Position numbers and translations under genes: made by a program. DNA of 64,000 nucleotides from Paramacrobiotus metropolitanus (taxonomy: Eukaryota; Tardigrada; Eutardigrada; Parachela; Macrobiotidae). Below the pieces are notes generated by a model. That model made no database searches and was not told the origin of the DNA. It worked only from the letters and a program-made list of their open reading frames with translations. Positions within the stretch are counted from its first letter, which is position 1, and every line of letters starts with the position of its first letter. This document shows, piece by piece, positions 11,823 to 23,982 of this stretch. The stretch spans positions 124,001-188,000 of the forward strand of contig NW_026570336.1 in assembly GCF_019649055.1 (NCBI RefSeq). The letters run 5' to 3'.

Positions 11823-13993
11823 GTTGTCCAGCACAGATCAGAATATGAATCACATAGATCTAATTGTGCGCACACGCAAACCTTCATCAGTCCTAGTACT
11901 GTACACAGTACTGAGTAACCAATTAGATATGAGGTGCCTAGCTGATATAAGCACCGGTACAGGTGTACTATGTTAATACATACTACACCGAGTACTGGGC
12001 ACTGGACGATCCTCAGTCTCTACAAAGATTTAGGTTTCTGCATATGCGCATAGTCATCGGGAGGTTGCTCTGCGATTGTACATCAATATCGCTTGCATAT
12101 GTCATCCGCTTCGATGCCGCGGATTGTGTAAGTACTGCCCTTCGATAATTGTACTGGTGTATCCATGCAGAGAGCCCCATCAGGAAGTAGGTGTCTGGCA
12201 TAGAATACAAGCTAACGTTCGGCAGCCGACATGATTCTTGATTTCCCATCAAGTCAAGTTCCAGGTAAACAACGCCACAATCGGTATACGCTGCAGCGGA
12301 ACCGCAACGGCTCTGTGTCGGCTGGCTGCAAACAATTCAGATTAGAATATTTCGACTGCCGTTGACCATATGCCGCTTAAAGAGGGATCATTGTGCCATG
12401 ATGCCGAGTCGCCCGTAACGATACGAAACATTGTTTAGAATGCGCACCGGTTTGTAGATATGTTCGAATTGTTCATCATGCTTGACCGTGACCGGTGACG
12501 TCTTTACATGAATACGTTGGGAGTCACTCGGTACTCGAGTACTTCCTACTGATGGAATATTAATCCACATCAGCTAGCGTCCAGTGTGTAGCGGAATATG
12601 TAAATATTTTGTGTCAACATCAGATTCCGTCGAATCAGCATTCTCGGATGCGCTAAACGGCAGCATAAGCGATAAATGTAATTCAATTACCAGGCGATAC
12701 TGGGAACGAAGAACGCAGAAAAGTCGTAGAAGAAGTGAGAAGCAAAGGTCTCATCGTTTCCATCACACTGCTGGTCCAGAAGGGTGACTGCGGGTGGCAG
12801 TGAAGGTCAGGGATACCGAGTATATATGAAAGGTCACGGTGATCACGAGCTGCGCCACGCTCGAATGCGGAGACCAAACGCGAATTGTTGATTGAATTAC
12901 ATCGAGAACAAGTCTCTAGAAATGTCTAAACGATGCCAAATTTCTCAGTTTCTGTAATGGCTGTGCGCTGATTTCTGCATTGCTAAATTTCTAGATGCCA
13001 ACTTGCTTTAAAGCATTACAACGCATGAAGACTGGCACTGCACCGCTGAGCTTATAAAGAGTATTTGCTTTTTTAAAACTTTAAATTAGCACAATAATAA
13101 TACCTAAGTCATGCATTATAAAGGCGGCGCAGTGTCGGTATCTAAACCTTGAAGATTGAAATGGGTGAAGTCAAACTTAGCCAAAAAGGCCGCCATTGGC
13201 ACTTGATATCGACTATCGAATTTATTTATCATAGTAATTCGTCTGAAAATTAAGTTTAAAAATACGATCCTTGTGGTACGAAGTGATCCCACGGCCCACC
13301 TACAAGTCAGGTGATTAACTGCTTGCGTAAAGGACTAAAGGTACAGGTTGCACATATTAAGCGCGATGCTGGCGCTTAGAACGCAACCACTGTACAGTAT
13401 AATTATCGCAGTCCTATGGGTGCGTCTTATTCTGGAATGAATTCCTGTGATAAACAAATTCGATGTAACTTTACGCCGAAAATGAGTCACCGGGCTGGTA
13501 TCGTGTGGCCACTGCGATGAATTCGTTTATTCACCACTCGTAGAGAATAAGTCAGCCAACAAAACTGCAATGAAGTACAGTATATATTGGACACTCATAA
13601 TAATCTGTATAATTTATCTGTAGCCCGTATGTATCGTACGTATTATGGTTACTGTAATTAATTTTAATGTCCAGTACAAATGAATGTCAACAATTTCTCG
13701 ACTCCGGCTGTGTAATGACTGTGCGCTCAATCATAGGCGTATTGTACAAGTGCAGCAACATCTGCAGCGCGATCAGCTGCTTTCCTTTCAAACAGAACCG
13801 GTCAATGTTAGAGTGCTCGCATCCATTTATAATTCCATATTACACTGTATTGTTACAATATGTAGACGTACTAATAGGTCGTAATACACTCCTACGTACA
13901 CGAAACACACCCGCCCGTGCCGCAATAAACTGTTTATTTCTCGTAGAACACCCCCATGATAAATGCACAGAACCAATCCATCGCATAACAAAA
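11823..13993. other. Intergenic stretch, no supported gene
   Basis: Only short open frames without domains are seen. A minus-strand copy of the dispersed repeat found near 1.6, 2.3 and 5.4 kb lies at about 13320-13410. The base composition is mixed. Confidence 0.45.
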
Positions 13994-15109
13994 TACAGCC
14001 CTGCTCAGCCAAGTTGGGGCAGTTTTTCAAAAAATTAGCACAGGTCAGCCGTCACAGAATACTTCCTCATTTAATTTTTTCTTAGTTGCCGTGTGTGTCC
14101 GACATCTTTATCACTTGGAGATTCTACGCTGAGACCGCTTTCCGAATAACCGTGAGGTCAAAATTAGGGTAGACCAGAGGAAAAAAGCGGCTTGACCCAC
14201 TCAGCGTGGTAGCAGTAGTCCTGTTTGAAATTTGCTTAAAAATTCTGATGACGTCATTGTTCAAAAGCACTACCTCTGAGGTGTTGGTCGTTCAATGCTC
14301 TTGCGAACGATACCATACATCAGCCGATTTCGGCTAAGCCTGGGTGACCTTTGCAGAGTGACTGCAAGCACCTTTGAATCGGGGAGTGACCTCCCTCGCA
14401 CGCTTCCGGTGCAGCCACGGGATGCGACGGGTAATTATTTTCGACGAAATCGTATTTGCGAAGCCTTGAGCGTCAATAAAAAGTCTTTCACTTGTACAAT
14501 ATGCCTGAAACACTCCATTTCGAGACACTGTAAGAGAAAGCATACGTATTTTTTGCAGCCGCTTTGCTGATTTTTATTCTGTTCATCCGGCCACTGCATT
14601 TCTCCGCCTGGACAGTTTATGTCTGTTCAAACCTCAAAATCGTTTCAGGTGGTCCATGCTTTATTCATGGCAAATATCAAATTGAAGTTACTTTGGTCTG
14701 TGCGCTAGGCAACCGCATTCTTCGGCAGGTAGGTCTTAGCATACAATCCTATGGGAAGTGCACATTGTTTCACGGCCAGCCCGAGCACTGATCGCGCTAG
14801 ATTTTTTTGCGAACCCATAACGGACAGGCTTCGGTTCGCTTAGGACTTTCCAGAAAAGCTCACGTAAAAATATCTGTTGGTGTATTCTTCAGAGGGGCCG
14901 TTATAAGCATCCTAAAAATGACCACCACACCATCCCCTTAACCAGTGCTCGGCTCCCTACTGGCACACCAAGGGGTACCGGTTTTAAAACTCCTAGATTT
15001 GCCGTAAAAAGTTACACTAGATAACTGCAAATTCAAAAACGAAACAATGTATACAATTATTTTATAATTATTTAACAAAACTGCCCCAACTTGGCTGAGC
15101 AGGGCTGTA
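13994..15109. mobile_element. Non-autonomous TA-inserting DNA element, 31-bp inverted ends
   Basis: Positions 13996-14026 and 15077-15107 are exact reverse complements, beginning CAGCCCTGCTCAGCCAAG, and each is flanked outside by TA (13994-13995; 15108-15109). The 1.1-kb interior holds only a broken or unrecognised frame (14295-14570, about 91 codons). TA duplication plus ends reading CAG...CTG fit a mariner-like, non-autonomous element. No transposase catalytic motif was found. Confidence 0.7.
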
Positions 15110-15616
15110 ACAAAGCCGGCATTTCCTGGCTGAGAACGCCATTTGGTCATTTCGCACACAGCGACTTCGTTAGCCAATATCGCCGCAACCTGGTTGTCCC
15201 ACTTGCGTGCAGCCCGTTGATCCGCCTATGGGAGTAGAATCAAAGGTCACGGTATCGAACCAACATACTTATCTGCAAATCTACTTATCTGCGTGTCTTA
15301 CTGAAACTTCATGCTATATTTTTATTAAAAAACGAATAATTATTATTTTACCGTTCAGTAACTCGAGTTTTGTAGAAAAAGCCATGTACAATTGTTTTCT
15401 AGAATAATACCGCAATCAATAAAAAATAAATACACGAATTTAAATATTAACGATTATGAAACATTTTATATAGTATAATAAGATAACATACTGTATAAAT
15501 TACAACTTGTAATATACAATTACAGTAGTTCATTATGTAAATAATAAATGAAATGTTGTAAAGAATTAAAGTGCCGAGAGCAAGCGTGCGTGTGCGAATT
15601 ACGCGGGCATAGCTGA
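15110..15616. other. AT-rich spacer, 3' side of the cadherin-like gene
   Basis: No gene is seen. Bases 15295-15560 are strongly AT-rich and contain TTTATT motifs that read AATAAA on the minus strand, possible polyadenylation signals for the gene ending at 15617. Confidence 0.4.
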
Positions 15617-18298
15617 CTAGCCTGTGGTGGGTGTGCAGGTGCCGCCGTTGCAGGCGATGGCCACCTGCGCGGTGCTGGTCCGTGACGTCCCATCCTGCAC
15701 GGTAGCCGTCACCGTCACCGTCTGGCAGGTGGTGCTGGGGGCCGTGGCGTACAGCGACCCGCTAGTGGGGTCGATGCCGAAATTGTTAACGGCGGCGAAG
15801 GGCAGCGAATACGTGACCGCGCCCCCCGTGGAGCAGGTAGCCGACACTGTGCCGATGGGCGCGAAGAAGCCGCAGCCGCCGGCGGGGGTGAAGGTGTAGG
15901 ACGTCTGGGCGAAGGCCGGACACGTGCCGGTGGTCCCGCCGCTGCTGGTCGTGCAGAACATCCGGTTGACGATGAAGGTGGCCGTGGCGGTCTGGCCGCT
16001 GTTGGCCGAAGCCTGCACGGTGTACGTCCCGGACACCGGGCCCGTCGTGGGGTTGGTGATGACGCCGGCTTGACTGATGGCGTACCCTGCACAACACCCG
16101 GTCAGGCGATCGATTTGCACGTCAGAATCGCTACGGTCGAGGTGCGAAAGGTCACACTTACCGGGATTGGTGGAGGTGATGGTAAACGTCGGCGCCGTAG
16201 TGGCGCCCACCACCCCGACCTGTCCCAGCACCCCGCCGGCGTTGCACGCCGTCCCGGTCGGATAGAAGGTGTACACCGGGACCGTGAAGTAGATGCGGTT
16301 GGGGGTTGTGCCCCCGCTAGAGCTACTGGTGCAGGTCAGGCTCACCGTCGTCGCCGTGGTGCCGCGGCTGTTGCTGGCGGTGACGGCGAAGTTGAAGGGG
16401 CTGGTAATGGGCGCCGAGGTCAGCTGGATCTGGCCGGTGGCGGAGTTGACGGTGACCGGGGCGGCGGAGGCCAGTTGGTAGTTGACGGTGCCGGTGGGGG
16501 TCGCGATGACGGTGCCGACGATGGCACCAGCCGTGCAGGGTGACGCCGACATGGTGTACAGGGGCGAGGTGAAGGCCGGGAAGACCGCGGCGGTGCTGCT
16601 TGGACAGGTGATCTGCACCTGGAACTGCGTGCTGCCGTACGCGTTGGTGGCTCTGACCTTTGGACAGAAATCATGAACAGAGACGGTCAGCGCCATGGTA
16701 CGGGGTTACTTACAACGAGCGTCTGGGTGCCGGAGGTGACCTGGTTGAGGGTGATCTGCCCGTTGGTGGCCACCGTGAACGGCGACCCGGTGGTGACCGC
16801 AGCGTAGGTCACGGCGGTGGCGCTGGTGGCGGTGGCGCTGCCGACGAAAGTGCCGGGAACGCTGCAGCTGGTGGCGGTCAGAGCCTGGGTGCCCGCCACC
16901 GGGGCGCTCCCCACGGCCCCGGTGGGGGTCCCGCCGGGGGTACTGCTGGCCACCTGGCAGGTGACGGTGACGGTGGTGGTGCCCAGGGGATTGGTGCCGG
17001 CGCCGTTGTTGAAGGCGGCCTGGTTGGCCCAGGCCTGGATGGTGACGGTGTAGGGGACGCCGCGGGTGAGGTAGTTGGCCAGGAAGATGTTGCCCGTCGT
17101 CGAGGTGACGCCGATGTTGGAGTTGGGAGTCTGCACCGAGTAGTACGTGGCGCCGCTGGCCGAAACGGCGCCGGCGATCGAGCCGGCGTTGCACGACTGC
17201 GGTGTGAAGGTGTAGGTGCGGGTGAAGGCGCCGCTCTGCCGTTTAACGCGCTGCAACGACGACGGACAACAATAGTCTTTTAACTTCTTCAATACGTTGT
17301 CATTCATCGAATCAAGGTGGAACCAAATGATTAACCTTCGGTACTCGTATTACTTACTGCCTTAATTACTTACTATGTTTTGCTGTTATATGTCAGACTA
17401 ATAGTAGTGTTGAAAAAGTATTTGAAAAAGTAGGCTAATAGTAGTGTTATATACAGAGCAGTTGAAAAAGTAAGTATGTACCAAATAAATTAGAAAAATA
17501 AAACGAATTAGAATAAATAAATAAAATAAATAAATAAACAGACGAAAATACTGCAATTGATAATTATTATAAATAAATAATTATATTATTCGGCATCGGC
17601 CAGTTCACACGATATTCGTCCGGATGCGCAGGTTTTAATGAATCACAGTGACTAAGTTTTATACGTTGAAAAAACACCTAAAATCGTTATAGTCAATAAA
17701 AATTCAATGTTCTTAGGACATGCGCTAAAATAGGTATGTACAGAGTACCAAAGTCTGTACAAAGCACAAAAATAGCCGCTGAATCTTCTCAGACTACGGC
17801 TGAACGTAAACGGCGTCTTGAAAAGCATATTTAAATAAATCAAACCGAATTATGATTGAAAAAATTATGAGGGAAATTAGGGAAATAAATACTGACTGAA
17901 AGATGAATAATTAATAATAAAATCATTAAAAAAACAACTAAGATCTATATCCGCAGCGGGTTAAAAGGCAACGTACTTAACACAGCAGTAGCATTTCCCT
18001 TAATAACAGCCAAACTACAGAGATTTTGGTTATTTTTTAATGTTTAAATTTTAACTGTAAAGTAGTGTGCCCGCGCTTGCACTTTTTGTTGTTACGGCGG
18101 CTGTTGCCCAATAAACATTCTTCATAATAAAATCTGTCAGAAAAATTACAAATAGATAGATAGATAGAATTCATAAGAACCAACCAAAAGTGTATTGTCG
18201 CGAGCATCCTCTTCCGCGGTGGTGGTCACGTGGATAATCCCGACGATCATCAGGAGGAGGTGCACAAAGCGATAACGAATAGGCAGAGCGCTGGACAT
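15617..18298 (-). CDS. Secreted protein of five cadherin-like repeats (four exons)
   Basis: The exons are 18298-18185 (inferred), 17250-16714, 16657-16162 and 16086-15617, giving about 538 residues. The last two junctions have GTAAGT donors, CAAAG/GTGCAG acceptors and matching phase. Exon 1 supplies an ATG and signal peptide (hydrophobic core HLLLMIVGIIHV); its link to exon 2 across about 930 bases is inferred from equal phase and is the weakest part. The body has five repeats of 85-95 residues, each with Y-T-F/M, a conserved Cys, a G-x-V-x-A strand, an F-x-V/I...G-x-I turn and a final V-x-C. This is the layout of cadherin-like beta-sandwich repeats. A KR basic site (RVKRQS) precedes repeat 1. 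No transmembrane segment is seen, so it is probably extracellular. Confidence 0.65.
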
Positions 18299-20835
18299 GG
18301 TGCAAAGTGGATAATTCACCGAAAGGTCACAGAACCGGTATATTTCGATTCAACGCTAACTTTCCTGGCTTGTTCCGCACCCGAACTACTGTTCACTGCT
18401 GCCAGTGCTTGAGATTGAATCTGTTCGGATTCCGGCAGCGGGATAATGTTGTATGTAGTGCTGACGCGGCAAACAGCACACAACGGCATTCCGGTCTCTT
18501 TTGACACGAAGCCGTCTTTTCTTTGCCGCTTCTGAGAACATCACCGCAAACACTGCATTCTTCGCCTCGGCGCACGGTTTGCCTAGGCAGCGCAACAAAG
18601 CGGGATCTCTGACACTGTATGTGGAGGGAACAATGTACGGTTTGTTGACAATTATCGCGGCCACAATCGGTTTTTTTAAGGCTTGTGACGCCGGTTAGAC
18701 GTTGGCCGTTGCAGCTGACTGCTGACGTGGGCAAATATGCCGTACGCGTGATTCCACTGACGTTCAGTGTTGTATGTAGAACGTTTTTATTGTTTCTCTT
18801 AAAAAATACTAGTGCTCGTGTAAATTTGTTTGGTGTTATTACGCCAGGAAGAGTGAAAACGGTACCATAACGTCTTTTACACCGGCACAATTGTCGAAGG
18901 GGATCATTTTATCGTAATATTACGTACTTCTTAATCGTTCTGTCACATGAACCTTTTAATGCGCTGGGAGATTTTTTGCAGATTACGCGCACAGATCTCT
19001 TTCTTATAAAGTATGCTGTCATTCTGATACTTTACGCACTGAAACCCTGTGAGGATTACAATAATTGTCGAGGTGGCTGTAAAATGCAGACAACACTCAG
19101 CTCGCGTAAAACGATGTTATGTACCTAGTAGTGTAGTTAGTGTAGTTTATCCAGTAAGTAGTTTAGACTTCATCCAACAATAATATTATAGTTTATAGGT
19201 AATAATAATATAGGTAATAATAAATAGTAGTTTATAGTTTATCCATTAAGCAGAATAACCCTCGAGGCACTCTCAAGCCACTGCTTATGCAGTAACAGGC
19301 CGAAACGACACTACAGAAACCGTTTTTGTTTTCGATAACGACAGTCTAAACAGAACTGCAGTCCAGCAAATCGTTTCCGCTTCCCAGTACTGTGTTAAAC
19401 AAATTGTTCAACTCATCGCCGAGGCAGTCCTTCTAATTTGTTGTTTCGCTGAAAGACACACCCACGCGTGTTTTACGGCGGAAGTCGCACCCTGTGGCGA
19501 TGTCCTTGAATAATTATTATACAAGATCCCACACACCGAAACTGTCTCGGTGCGTATTTTATGCAGCCCACATGATTCTAAATTCTAAACTGAGGACTCT
19601 ATGGAGCTGTTCGGTTGAGCGGTGAATACGATGCCACGAACATCGAATGTGTACGAGTACGACTATTGTGCATGAAAGCATTACTGTATTTAATAAACTG
19701 CTGTATGTATCCTGTAATTATTAAGACCTAGTATCTGTATGTTGCTTGTTGGTGTACATGTATGTTCGGTAATCGTTTATACACATTTTCACGCCCGCTG
19801 CCAATGTAGCCTATTACGCTCATGTGCTGCTTGCAATACAAAAAATATAATACAACACTCTACTTATTGTATAATCGCGGAGCTGACTGACCGTTACTTT
19901 TTCCAGCCTGTGGCTTTTGAAACTACGGGGAGCTGCGGCGTTAGCCCGTCAGTTCATCAGTGAAGTTGGCCGACGTCTCACAGAACAAACAGGGGAAACG
20001 CGAGATACCGATTTCTTGTGGCAACGTATTAGTGTGGAAATTCAGCGCGGAAATGCGGTTTCTGTTTTAGGAACTGTCGGCTGTTCTACAGAGCTAGAAG
20101 AGTTATTTTACTTGTTCTAGTTTTTGGAAACCTTTGTCTAAGTGTTACATGACATTGCTTGTACAAGTTGAAATAAAAAATGCAATTTATGCTCTACTTA
20201 TTTAATTTCTCAAGATGTACAAGGCGAGCTTCGCTCAACAAACATGATCAAATGAAGAATTTGTCCCAATTAACATGGGAAGGGACCGTGCACAATACAC
20301 TCATTGCATTACCACGCATAACCTCCAAACTTAAACTTTGAAACAAAAAACAAGTAGAGCGACTCTCACCCGTCCTTAAAACTACTTCCTACCGATCTCC
20401 TTTAACGATACAATGCCGGTCTCACACCAAGTACCAAAAGTCTCACAAGGCGCTGCCTCGTAGCGAAGGACAGTAGATTAATTATTACGATTCGACCTTA
20501 TACTTGGAAAAGCCGGCAAAAGTCTCTTAACATTCAAAAGACCTGAGCAGGTCTTATTCCACGGCTGCGGGCAACCTATTACCCATAAAACCCATTACTG
20601 ATAAAATTGCTGATGCAACACAATGATGGACGTGCAAGTTATTGGTAGAGAAATATAGTTTCGGAATAAAGTTTTTGTTAAGAGCCAAAAACAGAATCAC
20701 TATTCCTCATCCGCTCAGTATCTCTTCGTGTCTCCAGCCTTGCGTTTCAAGAAGTGTCGCCATTCGTGCATCAACAAACATTGCATGCACACAAAATTAT
20801 GCGAGTAGAACCACAACTTGTCAGCCGACGACTTG
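18299..20835. other. Gene-poor stretch with dispersed repeats
   Basis: No gene is firmly supported. A minus-strand frame at 18393-18890 has scattered Cys pairs but no consistent zinc-finger spacing. A plus-strand frame at 19917-20120 (about 67 codons, no domain recognised) could be a gene remnant. Bases about 19130-19530 form one arm of an inverted pair with 25490-25850. The part at 20380-20640 is the downstream flank that is duplicated at 29440-29690. Confidence 0.45.
19130..19530 (+). repeat. Dispersed repeat, inverted relative to 25490-25850
   Basis: This segment begins near TAGTTTATCCATTAAGCAGA and includes TTCCGCTTCCCAGTACT, CTAATTTGTTGTTTCGCTG and CTTGAATAATTATTAT. All recur, diverged and reverse-complemented, at about 25490-25850. 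The two arms flank the intact F-box gene copy. It is about 350-400 bases long and has no coding frame. Confidence 0.6.
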
Positions 20836-23800
20836 TTACACACCTTGTGCTTCGTTTTCGCACCACGTTGTCCATAGGACAAAGACGGTTAATGGGGAAT
20901 AATTGCCGGGTGGTATGTGATAAATTTTGTGTAGGTCAGGGTCAGTCTCCAATCCAAAATTCTGCCACGGTTGAGAGGTGAGATGCGCTTCCTTGGGCTG
21001 GGTACTGTAAAACAGCCAACAAAATGCTCCACTTTTCTCAACAGCCAATTACTTTCGCTACACATATGTATGTATGGCAAAACACTGATCCCTCATACAC
21101 ATGACAATCAATCTACGAGAATATTTGAGCCAGCTGCAAAACCGTTATCGTTTTTTGCAACTGCGATCAGAAGTCTGTGATCGGTATTTGTAGGTTACAC
21201 ATTGAAAAGGTCAAAGGCAAAGTTAGGGTTATATAAAATATTGTAATTGCGTACGACATTAAGAATACATAAGAAAACACAGTAACACCTAAGAAAACCT
21301 TAGAAAACTAAGACACTTAGGTCGACTTCGTGACGGTTCGACATCGTGTCTGCTGTACCAACTGGCGGTCGACGAATTTTCTACTTAACATAACTTGACA
21401 TAACTACTTCTACTACATTTTCTTTTCTACTTGACATAACTTAGGTCGACGCGGTGATCGGCCAAATAGCGGATCACCGTCGGTTGTTTAGAAAACACAA
21501 TGTGCTTGGAGAGATGTTGACCAAACGCGCTAATTCTTTGCTGCACGGACAACAAGATGGTAAACGTTGCACTTACAAATTGAGGATTCTCCGGAGATGA
21601 ACGGCGTACTGGAAGTCCTCCGCCACGTTCAACGAGCACCAGTAGGCATGCATGGACGCTACAGTGTCGCGCATGCCAGCTGACACATCCGGCAGCTGGT
21701 CTTCCATAGCGGCGCGCATAACGTTGAAATTGGCCGCGTCGGAGCGTGACGCGCCGAAGCGCACGGACGCCAAAGTCACCGGCACTTTGGTGCGTGGACT
21801 GCGGCCCTGGAAACGGTGCTTGTGCTGATTGAAAAAGTACACATCGGTCAGACGCTGCCAGGCATCGGTCATGGTGTAGTCAACCAGGATCAGCTCGTCA
21901 CAAACGTCCATCAGGCGCGATAAACAGCGCATGGGACGCCGGTGGTGGCGCTCGGCGAATTCGTAGTCCACGACGCAGCGGTGCAGGATTAGGCGGCGGA
22001 GGGTCGGTGGCGAGCGTAGACGAACTGGTCCACAGATGACGCCGATGTCCAGTTCCGCGGTGGTTGCACCGCGGCTGTGAACCCGCTGACCCGGCACCCA
22101 GCCGGTCACGGCCAGGGTCCGTACGCCGGGATGGAGCGCGTGCTGTAACAGCATCGCCAGGCGGTACATTTCGTCGCTGTTGTTGACGCTCTCCACGCGC
22201 TGGCTAAAATCCACTGTGATGGTCGACCGGACGCGACGTATCCAGACAGTGTTCCATTTGGGACTAACCCTGTGGAAAAAATTACAACTTACTGCACCGA
22301 ACGTAGTGCTGTGCGATCGGTTTATATGATGTTGTGGCTGCCGGTTCTGGCTAGCGGGCCATGGAGCGTACGGTAGTAAGAAAGAATGCGGATTTATCGA
22401 AAATTGGTCCTTTCGGTTACAGTAGCGATGCTCACAAGCTTGACTACAGTCCGGGAAAGCAGCACACGGGCAGAGTGAGTACTGCTAAAAGCAGTAATTT
22501 GAATGAAAGTCGTGGCTTTTGCTGTTCCGTATAGAGTGCCGTATAGATTATAGAACACTGTAAGTACTACAAAACCGGATGAATGTTGTGGCCGTCTCTT
22601 CTGACCCGCTTACCATGAGCGCAGCCTGACATGTATGCGCACATTTATCAGGGGCTGCCCATTTTATTTCTAAACCTGGTTTTAGATTTATTTGTTTTTC
22701 GTTCGTACGGGACTTCTTATTAAGTTAGGCCGCACAGTGATAGAGTAGTGGACTTCGCAATAATACCTGTACATGGTTCAAGTACGAGGTAATTGCGTAA
22801 CTATAGAGTACCGTCGTAGTGCGATTTGAGTGTAGACATCCACATAGTCTAGCAAATCTTGGAATATTTCTTCAGGTAGAGAATGAATGTGCAGCTGCAT
22901 TTCTTGCTCGGTATCTAGAAGCAATGGAACAAGTCAGTTTGCCGTACAGTGCACGACAAAAAGAAGTTGGTGAGGCGCGACCGCACACTGACCGGTCGAT
23001 TTCAACCTCTTTTTGTCGTCCATTGTACAATACAACGCACTATAGCAGGAAAACATAATTCTTTGTGCCGATTTGCAAGTTATTAAACCCAGAAAACTCG
23101 GCTGAGAGGTCAACACTATCAGACGTCGTAGTGTCTGCTCTTGATGTAATAATAATAATAAACTAATAAAGTTATATTGGTACCTTCTATCGGCAGCGGT
23201 TCCTTCTCTACCGGCACGACAACCGCTGGGGTGTCCCATTCAAAACACCGCTGGTCACAGTCGGCCAGCAGTTGCTCCGTCCAGTAGACCCCCTTGTGTT
23301 CCCAGCAGACGAACACGGCACTGTCCGTCTCCAGGCGAAAAAAAAAGCGATTATGGTAGCCGTGGATGAAGTTGATATAGCCGGGATGGCACTGTAAGTC
23401 GCCGCGTGCCCGTTTGACCTCATAATGCAGCCGATTCTCGTCGAGGGCGTTGATCCGGTCGGCATGGGCCAGCGGCACCCGGTACTTCACGTAGACGCCC
23501 TCAGGCCGGGAGGCCCCTGCCAAGCTCCGCGCGGGTGGCAGCTCCGTGATCACCATCTGCAGTTGGTGGACGACATGCCGCGCGCCGAGACTGGTCTCCA
23601 CCTGGCATACCGTGTCCCAAGACGTCTTCCCTGTAAAGCGTGCCACCACGACGCCCGTCTCCAGCACCAGGGGTTCGTGGTGGTTAGCGCGCAGTGCCAC
23701 GAAGATATGCTGACCGGGTTCAGGATACCCGGAAGATAATTTGTGCTCGCACAAAAGATTGGCGGCGCCCCAGCGCGGTGCGAGGGCCTCGCAATGGAAA

Positions 23801-23982
23801 CTGATGTACAGCTGGTCTCCCGCATCCGATACGTCTTCCACGAAACCGACGCACCACGCGTCGTGGTGCGGATGCTGCAAGATAACGGTGTTGGCGCAGG
23901 CCACACTGCGGCGGAGACGGCGGCATGCCGGAGGCGGAGTACCCAGGTGACGCGTGTAGTGATAGGTGCTAGTGCTACCCAT
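20836..23982 (-). CDS. F-box protein with C-terminal LRR-like region (intact copy 1 of a local family)
   Basis: The four exons are 23982-23184, 22914-22812, 22269-21577 and 21004-20836. All junctions are GT-AG with consistent phase, giving 587 residues. Residues 1-266 form a family-specific N-terminal module (WCVGFVEDVSDAGDQLYISF, VKRARGDLQCHPGYIN, FFFRLETDSAVFVCWE) that I do not recognise. Residues about 267-300 carry an F-box (LPEEIFQDLLDYVDVY). Residues 301-531 have LRR-like strands (RTLAVTGW, LRRLILHRC, CDELILVDYTMTDAW), and the tail ends NYSPLTVFVLWTTWCE. F-box proteins bind Skp1 and present substrates to SCF ubiquitin ligases; the other domains would choose the substrate. Three damaged paralogues lie downstream in the window. 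A role in ubiquitin ligation is inferred. Confidence 0.75.

Noticed and set aside
11293-11976. Long plus-strand Val/Gly-rich frame opposite the mucin gene
   Set aside because: It is the complement of ACC/ACG Thr codons; it has no signal peptide, domain or start context, whereas the minus frame has a signal peptide.
15624-17283. Several long plus-strand frames opposite the cadherin-like gene
   Set aside because: GC-rich shadows with Gly/Ala/Arg composition; the minus strand has splice sites and repeated domains.
18393-18890. Cys-containing minus-strand frame, possible zinc finger
   Set aside because: Cys spacing does not repeat or match a known finger, and the composition is otherwise arbitrary.
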